From Candidula unifasciata (lineage: Eukaryota; Mollusca; Gastropoda; Stylommatophora; Geomitridae): a stretch of 64,000 nt of DNA. Position 1 is the stretch's first letter. The number at the start of each line of letters is the position of its first letter. This document shows, in pieces, positions 29,594 through 43,400 of the stretch. The notes under the pieces are model-generated. The model had not been told where the DNA came from. It made no database searches and worked only from the letters and a program-made list of their open reading frames with translations. The stretch is taken from positions 195,001 through 259,000 of the forward strand of contig CAJHNH020008455.1 of the NCBI GenBank assembly GCA_905116865.2, written 5' to 3'. A program made the translations under genes and the position numbers.

Positions 29594-32500
29594 GTAAGTC
29601 GTAAGTGACAGTATAACAGAGGATCGACTTCATTTCTCCAAGTTTTATCCCATATGTTTCTTTGCTCAGAGCACCAACTCCGTAGCCCCGACGACGATTC
29701 CCGGAAATCTTCACTAACTCGGTTGTCCGGTTGTGAAACTAAACTCAACTGCACCCCTGAACCGAAAAAAGTGGTCAGTGCCATATGATATGAAACTGAA
29801 AACTATTAGTACTACAGACGGTTTGTGACCAACCCACGATTCTCAGAGTGTGAGGGAAACGGCTTATCAACCACTTCGCCCCACCAAAATACCTGAATTG
29901 GTGAATTAAGTGAAAGTATATATATACTCTGAAGTCCAAACAGTCAAATGTTTGGAAGTCAAAGACACTCAGCAAACACATACAACTTAAGATCTTCAAT
30001 TCTTGTATGATTCCAGTGCTAACTTATGGATGTCTGAGTTGGAAAGCAATGTAGCTCTTGATAAAAAAATTATACAATTTTTGAGAACAGATGTCTTATT
30101 AGAATACTGAATTTCCACTGGACAGTTTTCAGATCCAAATCGCAAATAAGGCAAGAGACCAAGCAAGAAAATGTATCAAACTTTATAAGAAAGTGCCGCT
30201 GGAATTACATCGACCATGCACTCAGAATGGATAAGACAAGACTCCCCCATCAAACCCTCATATGGACACGAGAAGGGGAAAGAACACGGTGAAGACCAAG
30301 AGAGACTCTGCGTAGAACCATCATCAGGGAAGGCTCAACTAGGGGCCTAATGAATATCCAAGACCTAAATCAGGTGGTAATGAGCCCCTAGACATGGAGA
30401 GCTGTGCCCCATGCATCTTCTTAGGCTCAAGAGGAAAGACTACTGACTGACTTTCTACCCCACCAGGACATCACACAAGCGATAAACACCCGATGACTCA
30501 AAGTGCCACCATGTGGGTGAGGATCACCATGGAGAGGTCCCAGAAACCGCGTTCAGCCTTTAGGCCATAATTATGGCCCGTGGCAAGAGCCATAGGGCTT
30601 CAAATAACTAAACATTTTGCCCTGAGGACGAAATAGACATATGTCTAAAAAGAAGTAATAGAGAAAAGACTAACTAACTCTGAAGTCAGAAGCAAGAAAC
30701 CAGCAGTCTGCACACTGATGTCACATCTGTAAAATGGAAGTGCAAGTAAAAGGTTCTGGATAAAGACCAAAGGCCAGGAGTGGATGAACAACCAGGACTT
30801 TCCATTAGAGTTTACAGCCGGTGATGGCGAAGAAGGAGACAACATGTTGGTTAAAGGGCTGTGGTCTTTTGTCTTACTCCTTATGCTGTGAATTCTTGCA
30901 GAGAGGAGTTGCATGTAGTTTCCTGTCTTTTGCCACTTGTGTAGCTTGTGTTAATGTTATATTGCGTTTCTGTAGTGTCTCTTTTACTCCATCCACCCGT
31001 GCCTGTCTTGGTCAGCCTCTTACCTTGTAGCCTGTTGTTCTCATATAACATGCTCTAGCTGCTGGTCGATTTTCTTCCATTCTGACCAGATGACAAAACC
31101 ATTTGATTCTTTGATGTTCTGTGAAATCATTTACCAGTACTGTGCCCACCATTGTTCTCAGTTCTTCATTGTTGATTCTGACTCTTCTTATTTTTCCTAC
31201 ATAATTGCTTTAACATTTAATCCCATATGTTGTAATTTTGCATTAATGTTTTTCTAGTACTGTCCATGTGCGATTGACAGCACAAAGTTGTACAGGAGCG
31301 CATTTGTCAGCTGATTTTGTGGGTGCATGTTGATATTTTGATGCCTTAAAAGTGTGGCAGTTTGGTAATTTATGTTGTTGGCCTTCCGTATTCTCTTTTC
31401 TATTTCTCTGTCCAATCCTCCATCCTCGCTGAACACACTGCCTGTTCTGGTTTGTTGTCTATTTACTATTGCAATAGGTCTTGAAACGACTGCAGCTGAG
31501 TTTTTTCGCAGATATACCATATTGGTTTTTTTTACCCATCGAGCATTCCTGTTATCACTTAGAACTGCAGTTTCCCATTCCTTTGAATAGTAATTTGTCT
31601 GTTTTATATTGCAATAGGCTATCACATGATTTATGTATGGCATGCTTTTTTCTTGTTGTTGTAACAGTTGTTGGCAACCTTATCTTCTCCTTTTTCGCAT
31701 TCACTGGCTGTAAGCTCCAACAAAAAGTTCTGATATTTCATCCATTATGTTCCAGAGCTTGTATTTTATGTACACATTAGTTTTACAGATCTTTCTTATT
31801 TGTGTTCAGACTTGGTTCCTTGCCTTCCATGGCAGATGCACTCCGAGTTTGAAGGAAGCCCCAAATTAATCGACTCTCACGACTTGCTTCTTGGGGAGGC
31901 AGTGGGTCTATTCTATTAAATTTTTCCACCACAATGGTACCCCTGGAACCAACACGGGGAGGCAGCCATAGCATGATGCCTTTCTTTCCCTACATCTTTC
32001 CTTTTGTTACTGCATAATAAAATTGTCTCTATTTTATGAAACTTTAATATTGTCTATTTGATATTGCGACAGACTTTGACGAGACCCGCGGGGGCGTTTC
32101 TTGTGCCAAATGTGGGCTGCCAGGGTCAGCAGCACAGCAGGGGGTACCCAACTTCAAAACATTACGACATGAAGTGGAGACTTCTCCGGAAGAAAAAAGT
32201 GTTCAAGGTACATGTCACTTTAGGTGTTATTAAAATGTATTTTGTTTATGTGGTGTTGGTTGTTGTTTGTGTCCACATTAGTTTGTGTATCTCTTATATT
32301 GCCAAGCATTTCTGATGCTGATCTTCTTCCACTTCTCGGGAAGAAACAAGAGCTGAAGGTACTTTAGGTGTATTTACAATGCATAATGTCATGTGGCGTT
32401 AACAAAAAAAAAAAATCAATATAATTATTTAAAAAAAAAAAAAGGACCACAATTGTAACTGATACTACTTGCAGTAGGTTGAACATGGTCGATTTGTTTG

Positions 32501-34376
32501 TTTTTCAAAAATGGATGTGGCGTTGGTCATTGTATTTGTCCACAGTCTTCTGTCTTTTATATTGCCAGATATTTCTGATGCTGGTGTTCTTTCAAGCATA
32601 AAGTATGAAAGGGTCATCCCTTGGCTGCATCAGGCACCTAATGTGTGACTCATATTTGTTTAGTCCATTCAGCACTTGAAGGGGAATATGGTAACACAGC
32701 TTTACTTCCCAAGACACTTCCTGGTATTCATTTTGGTGTAGTCAGCCTAGGAGCCAAGGTCAGTTAGAAAACTCTGACTTGGTGTGGGTTTCAACACTTC
32801 TTCTGTCTTCTTCTCATTCATCGGCTGTAAAAGCTTTGTTTGCCCACCTCCAGACTTAAGTGCCGTTCTAGAACCTGACTGTTGTATGCACATCAGTTTT
32901 AAAGACCCCCATGTGGGTTCCAGGGCCCCATTGTGGGGAGAACAAGAAGAGACCCACTGCCTCCCCAAAAGCATGTCGTAAGAGTCGACTAATTGGGGAG
33001 CTTCCTTTGAAGTCGGAGTGCATCTGCCGGAGAGGCAAGGAACCAACAGTCTGTATTCAAGAGAATGAAATCTGTAAAACTAATGCACACGCAACACTCA
33101 GGTTCTGGAGCAGGACTGCAGTTCAGTAGTGGACGAACAACCAGAACTTTCCGCCAGAGTGTACAGCTAGTGAATGCGAAGAAGAAGAAGAATTTTTAAA
33201 GATCCGGCTTATTTATATGTGGATTATTGATTCCTTGCCTGTCAGGCAGATGCACCCTGACTTCGAAATAAACCTCCAATTAGTTACCCTCCCTGTACAT
33301 GACAAAGAAAAGACACCCCCTGAAATGAACTTTAAAGCATCGTTTTGAACAAAATTAATATAAGACCCGTTCTTATTTTCAGGAAAATACAGTTTGTAAA
33401 ATTGACTGAGTAAACAAGCATACAGGTTATACCTGTCTGCTTCATAACTGTTAGGTTAGGTTAGTTGCGTATACTTTACAGGACGTTGCAGAACCAACCC
33501 TAACAGCCCCTGGCTGTTGTGTGGTTTTTCTAGGCAAATTTATGTCCAGTAGTTTGCCATTGCTTTCTGGACGATATAACTGCGCATGTGTCAATTAGGC
33601 TAACAGATTGCAGAAAAGTTCCTAGAGAATTGTCCTGGCTGCATTTCCTTGTGTGGGTTCTGGGGACTAATTAAAACACAGGAAAAAGGAGAGTTTAGCT
33701 GAGTTTAGCTGAGTTGAGTTGAGAATTGACATCACAGCACTTGGGACATTCCTATGCGTGCTCTATCCTCATCTTCAGCAGCCAGCGCAGAGTTCCAATA
33801 CTGATGGTACCAGATACAATCTGGTTATTTCTCTGCTTTCTTCTCTCATCATTTCCTCATTTTCTTCTCTTCACTCTCTCTTTGCTGCTCGCTGAAGATG
33901 ACGTCAAGCGTAGAGCAAGTGCTCTGTAGCTGCGGCGACAATTCTTATGAAATGAAAAATCCATACACAGAAAAAAATGCTAGCCAAAATCTGATGGATT
34001 GAGCCCACAGGCTTGACAAAACAATAACGCAACTCAGTTGATGATCACTTTGATTGTTTCCTTCATTATATTTATTCATTTTGCGACTTTACATTTTGCA
34101 GATTGACCTGCCGAAATTTGTGGAGCTGAAGTCAGAGAAACCAAAAGAAAAGAAAACAACAGACGAACTTCGAATGGAGATGAAGAAAGAGGGAAGACTT
34201 CCACCTCGGATATTTCAGTATCTACCACTCAACATATCCAGCACACGTAAGCCATAAAGATAACTAGTTCCACTGGCAGTTTTACCTTTCCTTTGGAGTA
34301 AATTTAGGGGGCCGAGGGAGGGATCATGCTGCTAAACTGGTCTTGGTCCCACCTTTGCCATGGACTGTGAGTCCTA

Positions 34377-34408
<32 letters not shown>

Positions 34409-37400
34409 CAATGTGTTGCCACTAGTGGTTGGTCCATTTAACAAACAGACAATCACTTTGAGGAGCTGGTGCTGCAGCTCAGAAGTTCAACAACTGATTC
34501 ATGACAATTCCCGCCCAAGTGATGTGATTATCTATAGAGATGGTTCTGTGTTGAGGGGCAAAGTGCATTGGGTTTCATAGTAAAGGCGAATGGACGTCGC
34601 CTAGTGCAGCAAAATCTTGCATACGATATCACAACGTCTAGTTTGAGAATGGAGATGGAGGCAGTCACTGCTGCCTTCCGCTGGCTTGAGAATCAGCCGT
34701 ACACACATGCCGTGATTGTAACTGACTCACAGAGCATGTTGAGAAAAGTGAAAACAGGCATGCTTTTTGCAGAGTGGCAAGCATCACTTCAGAGGTCCCG
34801 GGTAGTTAACATCCTTTGGATATTTTCTCCAGGGCATGCTGGTGTGTTGGAAAATTAGCAGGCAGATAGACTGGCTGGCTCTGTACCACTTGGTGGTGAA
34901 TTGATGATGTATGACAACTTAGATGTTGTGAGGGCCCTTTGGGGGTGAGTGAACAGTGTGGAGACGCAGGTCAATCATTACGGTCTAAGGAGAATGGTGC
35001 GGAAAGGAGTTATCAGGGGACTAGCCGACGCTGAACACTCAGGGGAAGGATGAGGTGGATATATATCAGACGGTTACTGGTCCATCAGAATTAGAACTCT
35101 TCGCTTGCTGCTGAAGAGTAATAGAGAGAGATGGGATAAGGGAGGGAGAGTAATAGAGAGAGAGAGAGAGGGGATGAGGAAGGGAGAGTAATAGAGAGAG
35201 AGGGGATGAGGGAGGGAGAGTAATAGAGAGAGGAGGATGAGGGAGAGTAATAGAGAGAGAGAGGAATTAAGGGAGGCAGAGTAATAGAGAGGGGATGAGG
35301 GAGGCAGAGTAATAAAGAGGGGATGAGGGAGGGAGAGTAATAGAAAGAGAGGGGATAAGGGAGGGAGAGTAATAGAGAGGGAAAGGGAATGAGGGAGGGA
35401 GAGTAATAGACATGAGGAAAATGCGAGGGAGGAGAGTGATAGAGAGAAGGCGGATGAGAATAGTAGATAGGGATGCAGAGTGATTTAAAAAAAAAAGTAC
35501 AGGAGGAGAAAATACTGATTCCCAAAGATCAGCATATATCTAGAGTGAACTTACATCAGGTTATCTGTCAGCTGTCAGCAAGAGAGAAATAACACTACAA
35601 AAAGGTTTTAAAAAAAATTTAACAAAAAGTAAAGGACTCTCTTTTGTGCCTTCAGGCATATAGGGCTAGACTTATATTTATGGACCATTCGGAACTCGGT
35701 GGGTGATGTGGTCAGCCTGTACTTCCCAAGACTGCACCTGGTACCCATTCAAGGCTGGGTTCTTCTTCTTCACGTTCACCTGCAGAAATTTCTGGTTGTT
35801 GAGCCACCTCTGGACTGTAGACTTGTTCAAGAACCTGAGTGTTGCGTGCACATCCAGTTTACAGGTCTGACTTATTTGTTTGCAGACTGTTGGTTCCTTG
35901 CCACTCAGGCAGATGCGCTCCAACTTCAAAGGAAGCCCCCAGTTTGTCGACTCTTATGACATGCTTGTTGGGGAGGCAGTGGGTTTACTCAGTTTTTTTT
36001 TTCAAAATGGGGTCCTGGAACCCATACGTGGGGGAGGGGTGGGAAGAAAGGCTGGGTTGACCTGGGAGCCAAAGTCATTTTTGAAAACACCCATAACACT
36101 ACAAAAGTATTGTTAAATACTTAACTGTTATGTGATTTCAGTAACTATCATCGATCCGTTCAAGCCACAAGAAGGAGATGGGAAACAGTCGTTTCTGTCT
36201 ACAGCTGTAAGTTTTACATGAATTCTACGAGGCCGGAATGTTGTTAGTTTTGATTGTAAATTCACATGAATGAATGTTTTGAGGTGTCTGGTAGTCTGGT
36301 CTGGTAGTCTGGTAGTCTTAGTTTCAGCTTCATAGCAAACGGGTGGCCCCATCTTTGCTCTGCTCCTGTGCCAGCGAAAAACACTCAGAATGTCTATCAC
36401 AGTCCCTTGTGGAAAGATTGACAGACTGCTGTCTCAGCATATCTAGCATACACTCGCATTAACGCATATGGTAGCCATCCGAAGTGCTAACACAAACAGT
36501 CCAACATTAGAAATGTAGTTCATCATTGATCATAGAACTTGTCGCCAACAGATCAGCAGTTGCCCGCGCGATCAATTTTAATACGGGTCCCGCCAGCATT
36601 GCACGACCGGAAAAATTTGCCTCCGCTCCAAACAGCGCCGCTGTCTAGCGTCCATTTTAACCGGAACTCCTGTCAGGTCAATAACCCCCTAGAAGAGGTG
36701 TTTTGAGGTGTGGTTGGTCTTAGTCCTGACTAGAAATTCAAGTAGATTAATTTGTAAGAGTTGACTAATTGGGGCACTTTCATCAGAGTGCATCTGCCTG
36801 AGAGACAAGAAACCAAAAGTCTGCAAACAAATAAGTCAGATCTGTAAAACTGATTTGCATGCAACACTCAGGTTTGGGACCCTGTTATTGGAAGAGCAAG
36901 AATAGACCCAACTGCTTCCCTGGCAAGCATGTCATAAGAGTCGAGTAGTAAGGGTTTTCTTTCAAAGTCTGAGCAAAACTCAAGTTCTGAAACTTGACTT
37001 CAGTCCAGAAGTGGATGAATAACAGAAGCTTCTGCCAGAGTTTACAGCTGGTGAACGTAAAGAAGAACACTCAGGTTCTGGAGCAAGTCTAAATAAAGTC
37101 CAGAAGTGGATGAACAACAGAAGCTTCTGCCAGAGTTTACAGCTGGTGAACATAAAGAACAACAGAAGCTTCTGCCAGAGTTTACAGCTGGTGAACATAA
37201 AGAACAACAGAAGCTTCTGCCAGAGTTTACAGCTGGTGAACATAAAGAACAACAGAAGCTTCTGCCAGAGTTTACAGCTGGTGAACATAAAGAACAACAG
37301 AAGCTTCTGCCAGAGTTTACAGCTGGTGAACGTAAAGAACAACAGAAGCTTCTGCCAGAGTTTACAGCTGGTGAACATAAAGAACAACAGAAGCTTCTGC

Positions 37401-40400
37401 CAGAGTTTACAGCTGGTGAACATAAAGAACAACAGAAGCTTCTGCCAGAGTTTACAGCTGGTGAACATAAAGAACAACAGAAGCTTCTGCCAGAGTTTAC
37501 AGCTGGTGAACATAAAGAACAACAGAAGCTTCTGCCAGAGTTTACAGCTGGTGAACGTAAAGAACAACAGAAGCTTCTGCCAGAGTTTACAGCTGGTGAA
37601 CATAAAGAACAACAGAAGCTTCTGCCAGAGTTTACAGCTGGTGAACATAAAGAACAACAGAAGCTTCTGCCAGAGTTTACAGCTGGTGAACATAAAGAAC
37701 AACAGAAGCTTCTGCCAGAGTTTACAGCTGGTGAACATAAAGAACAACAGAAGTTTCTGCCAGAGTTTACAGCTGGTGAACATAAAGAACAACACAAGCT
37801 TCTGCCAGAGTTTACAGCTGGTGAACATAAAGAACAACACAAGTTTCTGCCAGAGTTTACAGCTGGTGAACATAAAGAACAACAGAAGCTTCTGCCAGAG
37901 TTTACAGCTGGTGAACATAAAGAACAACACAAGCTTCTGCCAGAGTTTACAGCTGGTGAACATAAAGAACAACACAAGTTTCTGCCAGAGTTTACAGCTG
38001 GTGAACATAAAGAACAACAGAAGCTTCTGCCAGAGTTTACAGCTGGTGAACATAAAGAACAACAGAAGCTTCTGCCAGAGTTTACAGCTGGTGAACGTAA
38101 AGAAGAACACTCAGTTCCACTAATGATATTCCACCATGCCATTGCTTCAGGCCATCAGGCATCGTCTCTCTTGGGTCTTCCTCTGCCTCTTTCACCGTTG
38201 ATCTTTCCAGGCATCACAAAATTCTCCAGTGCCTCTCTCCAATGCAGAGTTTTGTGAAGTAATAAAGTAAATCACCCTTGCTTTTAGGTATATGGTGACC
38301 CTTTTCAGGCCAGTGGTAATTCGGCATATGATGCTAGACCCATACTGTTGTAATCCAGTCGGCTCTTTGGGTGCTGTGGTCAACATGCTGCTTTTTGACC
38401 TGAGAAACTGACCAGATATTTTTATAAACCAGTCTGCACTGGAGGGAGAGTATGGTCAGTATTACATCAGCACAAGCTAACCAGAAAGGTTAATCCGGTC
38501 AACAAATGCCTGCAGAAGTCGGTTGTGTCGGCAGAAAGATGCAAATATCACAGCCATGCTGTAAACCGGCACAGTGCATTTACATTTTCGGATGAATGAA
38601 GAAGAAGAAGAAGTATCACATCAGCCAGCTTTTACTCCTCAGAACACTTTCGGGTACCAGTTTGTTGGCACTTTTGTACATATGTTGGATAACATTATAA
38701 TTTGTTGTACATGTAATGGATAACATGTATCATTTGTTGTACATGTATGGCAAAAATGTTATCATTCATTGTACATATGTGGCAGTAATGTTACCGTTTG
38801 TTGTAAATGTCAAGTAAAAGACCCTTTTTTCACTCCTTCAAACGTGTTGGCCATAAAGGGCTAGACCTATATTTTATAGACCAATCGATGGGTGATTCCT
38901 CAGCATCGTGTCGGCTGCCTTTACTTCCCAGGTTTTATACCTGGTACCCATTTTAGGCTGGTCAACCTGGAAGCCAAGGTCATTTTTTAAAACAAAAAGT
39001 CCAGCAACATCCGCATGTAAACCCACAACTTTTGGATCCGCAAGCGAGCGTCTAACCGCTACACTATAGCGGCACTCCTTGTATATGTGGTGGCAGTAAT
39101 ATCATTCTAGTAATTTATGGCAGTAATTGTTATCATTTCTTATACCCATATAGCAGTAAAGTTATCCTTTTGTTATCCTTTATTGCAGAAACTGTCTGAC
39201 ACGGTTTCACGTATGATCAAAGGAACGAAGTCCATGAAGCACCTGCGTAAATTGAAGAAATATGAAGACTTTGTGGAGTCTGACTTTGCAGTAGAGGCCC
39301 AGAAAATTGTCACAGAGGCCCAGTCTTTGTTGGGAGAGTAAGTTGATTACATCGAACACTGTACACTTCTGAGGGGGACTGTGCGCACAATCTTTCAGCG
39401 TGGGTCCCGGGGTCCCATTATAGGGGGAACAAGAATAGATCCGCTGCCCCTCAACGAGCATGTTGTAGAAGTGGACTAATTAGGAGTGTTTCCTGTTAAG
39501 TCAGAGTGTGTCTGTTGGAAAAGTGAGGAACCAGCAGTCTGCATACACATAAGCCAAATTTGTAAAACGGATGTGCACTGCAAAACTCAGCTTCTGGAAT
39601 AAGACTAAAGTCCAGAAGTTGACGAACAACTAGAACTGCCAGCATTTTTCAGTCAATGCCTACTGGTCAGCATCCTTCAAATGACCCAGACTGAATCACT
39701 ACTCTTTGGACACATGCTATTTTATTAGTTGGTCGGTGCTTTTCACATGATTCTATCAGGATCATGTTGAACACACTCAGCTATAAGCAGGGGGGCACGA
39801 AAGGGTTTCTGATGAACACTCCTAATACACTGGAGTTTAGAGATATCTTATTCAGAGATATTTGATCTTGAGTTCTGTAACTTTGAGATCAGAGCTGTCT
39901 TAGTCTTATTCGGCTTTCCCTTTTTCTACCCGTGAGTATATGTTTCTCAGTCTTGTCTGTATCTCTTTCATTGGTACAGCTCACAAAGCCGGGCCCAGGG
40001 AGGCCATGATTGGCCGTACATTCATGCATATTAACCTTTGAGACGTGTTAGTCTAAACTAAAGGGGTGTCAGGTTGAACTCTGTCAACACTTTGACTGGC
40101 GATCACACGTGCTCTATATTACAGGATGTGACCCGCTTTAACAACCCCAGAATATCTAGAACTGGCCCTGCTCGCACCCCCTTCCCCTTTACCCACAGGC
40201 TCAGCCTACGTCCCACAAGACACCGCATCCTACATGCCGTGGTTTCAGAAGTGTTTACATTTTGCAGTGGGGCCGCAAATAAAAGCAACGCTGCTCTCCT
40301 TGTCGGCCACCAGCAGTGACAATTGAAATAATTTCACTGCATACTTGAAATCCCAGAGCGTCATATTTTACACAATCACTCACAACAGCAAGTAAAACAC

Positions 40401-43400
40401 AATACGTACCTGTCTGTCCGCCAACATATACATAGCAGAAAACAAACTCATACCCCTTTAACTTAGACTAATACGTCCTAAAGGTTAAGACGCATGAATG
40501 AACGGCCAGTCACGGTCTCCCTGGGCCCAACTTTGTGAGGTGTTTCCTTTCCTTTTACTGAACTTTCTAGTCACATTTCATGTTTTTCACACAGATAAAG
40601 GGATAAGGACAAAACCCTGCCTCCTTGCAGGTAGACTGGAGGCCATCAAAGATTAGGGAAATCAGTCAGTTTAAATGTATGTTGAGATGCAAGCACTTGG
40701 CCACAGGTTTGACAAAACACTTCGGTGTAATTTATTTTAGGAAGATGTCTCTGCACTGGCAGAAAACTGCTTGGCTGATGAGCATATCCTGGGATTTGGT
40801 TCCAACTGACTTTTATTTTTTGGGGTGTGGTTTTTCTAAGCAATTTTATGTTCTGCAGTTGACCATTTTTTTCTGTTTACTGCGTCTTCCCTTGGGGAAC
40901 TGACGTGCATACTTATAGGAAACAGAATATTTAAAAAAGCAACAGAAAACAGCTGTCTGGTTTCCTGCATTGACGAAAACTTTTCCTTCCCTGATAAGGA
41001 AACAAATGAAATAGAGCAAACACCACCAGAGAGACGCTGTTACCATTTCCTGCATTGTTAGAAAAATTCTCACTTATAAAGGAAATATGACGAATATAGA
41101 AAAGAAATCAAGAGAATGCAGCCGTCATTCAGAGTGCTAGCATCTAGGTAAAAAATACCATGGCTCACACATGATGCCACTTCAGATCCTGCCGCTGGAA
41201 GGGCAGAATAGGTCTAAAAAAGAAGAAGAAAAATAAAAGAAGCAGCTTTCACAGTTTCATCTAATTTCTATTTCAGTATTTACAAGAATCAGGACAGGCT
41301 CCATGAACTGGTTACAGAAAAAGCATTTCCGGTAAGTTCTTTAAAAATTCCCAATATTTTAACTTCTAACAAAACATACAAAATATACAGGTGAATTCAA
41401 GCATTAGGGAAGCACAAGTAAAGATTATGTCCAAACAGACAATTAATGTGGTATTAATTAGTCATGGGCAATGACAGCAGCTCACAGAAACCAGTTTCAG
41501 ATCTCAGAAATGAGATATCTAAGAAAGGTGGTCCGAGTGACAAGAAGGGACAAAGTTCGCAATCAGATAATGCGTCAAGATCTTGATACCCAGTCCTTAC
41601 AAACCCAAGTGGATTGGTCACAATACAATGGTTTTGACAAGTATGCAGAATGGGAGAAAATCGGCCACCATGGCAGGCATGGGAGGCTAAGAACCAGGGA
41701 ACCAGAGCTCCAGGGCGACCCAGGATGCGCTGGGAAGACAACATCCGACAGTCCCTAACTGACAGAGGACTGTAGTGGAACAAAGCCAGAAAGAGAACTG
41801 CAGATAGAGACGCCTGGCGATCTCTCTGGCAAGCCTCTACACCCCAAGGTAGAAGAGCAACTAAGTAAGTAAGTAGGTATTAGCAAACTGCTGATAGAGA
41901 AGTCTGGCGATCTCTCTCTGGCAAATGTCTACACTCCATGGTAGAAGAGGATTGACTAAGTAAGTAAGTAAGTATTAGGGTCACAATAAAGTCTGGTTAA
42001 CCTCACGTAGCAGATGTATCACAGATGTAAAGAATAGAATTGCACAAGTAAAAACATAATTTTATAACATAAACACTAAATGGAATATTTCCCCGTTCAT
42101 GGAAGTTATTTAAGAAATTCTAGCCTGCTGCATAGAACGAGTTATATAGTAAAAATAGTAAGCAAAACAACATCAGTTAGAACCTAAGAGATGTCACACT
42201 TACTGAAGAATGCTGACAATGTCTTGGATAGCACAACACGCAAAAAAAAAGTAATGTTTTAAAATGTAAAGAACTTATTTAGAATCATCCGAAAGAGTGG
42301 CTTTACATTTTTTGGCTATGCATGGAGAAGAGAAAACTGGAAAACATTTAACAGCTGATTATAGAAAGTATATTAACTTATTTGAACTCAGAAAACAAAT
42401 ACCTGAAGAAGTCAGATGTATCGGCCAAAAGGGGCTGATGCTTCAGCTATAAATAGGTACATTACAGTTGCGTCAATCTGGAACGGACAAAAGATAAAGA
42501 AGACGAAGATATAATTTTGTATGTGCTTGTGCCCCCGAAGAGGAAGAGGAATTTCATCATAACATGGCTAATACTTCATTTCTTCGTCTTCTTCTTCTTC
42601 TTCGGGTTCACCGGCTTTAAACTCTGGCGGAAAGTTCTGGTTGTTAGTCTACTTCTGGACTCAAGAGTCCTATTCTAGAAACTGAGTGTTGCTTAAACAT
42701 CCATTTCACATATATGACTCATATGCATGCAGACTGTTGGTTCCTTGTCTCTCAGGCAGATGTACTCTGACTTCGAAGGAAGCCCCCATTTACTTCATCA
42801 TACAACACACTTTTGGCAGGCAGTGGGTCTATTCTTGTTTTCCCCACAATGGAGCTCAGAACTTGCGCAGGGAGATGAAATTATATTTTGGCAGGACAGG
42901 ACAGAATTTGTTACATGCATGTGCAAACATTTGTATTCTAAATGACACCTCCGTGTATAAGATGTCACCATGTATATAAGATTACCCCTATATATAAGAT
43001 GTCCCCACGTATAAGATGTCCCCACGTATAAGACCCATTTTATGAAAAATTATGACATAAAATTTTAACCACATTTCACGTATCCCTCATGTGGATTCCA
43101 AGGCCCAGTTGGGGAGAGGGGAGACAAGAATAGACCCACTGCCTCCTTAACAAGCACAGCGACTAATTAAGAGAGTGCATCTGCCTAAGAGACAAGGAAC
43201 CAACAGTCTGCATAAAATTAGGCCAGATCTGTAAAACGGGTGCACAAGCAAAACTCAGGACCTTGGCCAAGGCTAAGGTCTAGGTCTATGGACAAACACA
43301 GAGGACTGTCCGCCCAGCTGATGAACACAAACAAATAAACATTGCATGTATGACGTGAACCCCAATTTGAAACTTCTAACAGTTTGGGAAAACATGCTAA

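Noticed and set aside
34102..34257. Alternative MRPL45 exon 3 end at the stop in 34257
   Set aside because: The donor GTAAGC at 34247 gives correct phase with exon 4 (LTIIDPF...). Reading on stops within three codons.
34568..34858. Host RNase H gene
   Set aside because: The RNase H motifs are real, but the frame is broken and flanked by other parts of the same LINE, with further copies at 15315 and 29080.
36980..38257. 337-383 codon frames on both strands of array B
   Set aside because: The same explanation: a 45-bp unit divisible by three. The unit is plainly derived from the non-coding SINE-A 3' block.
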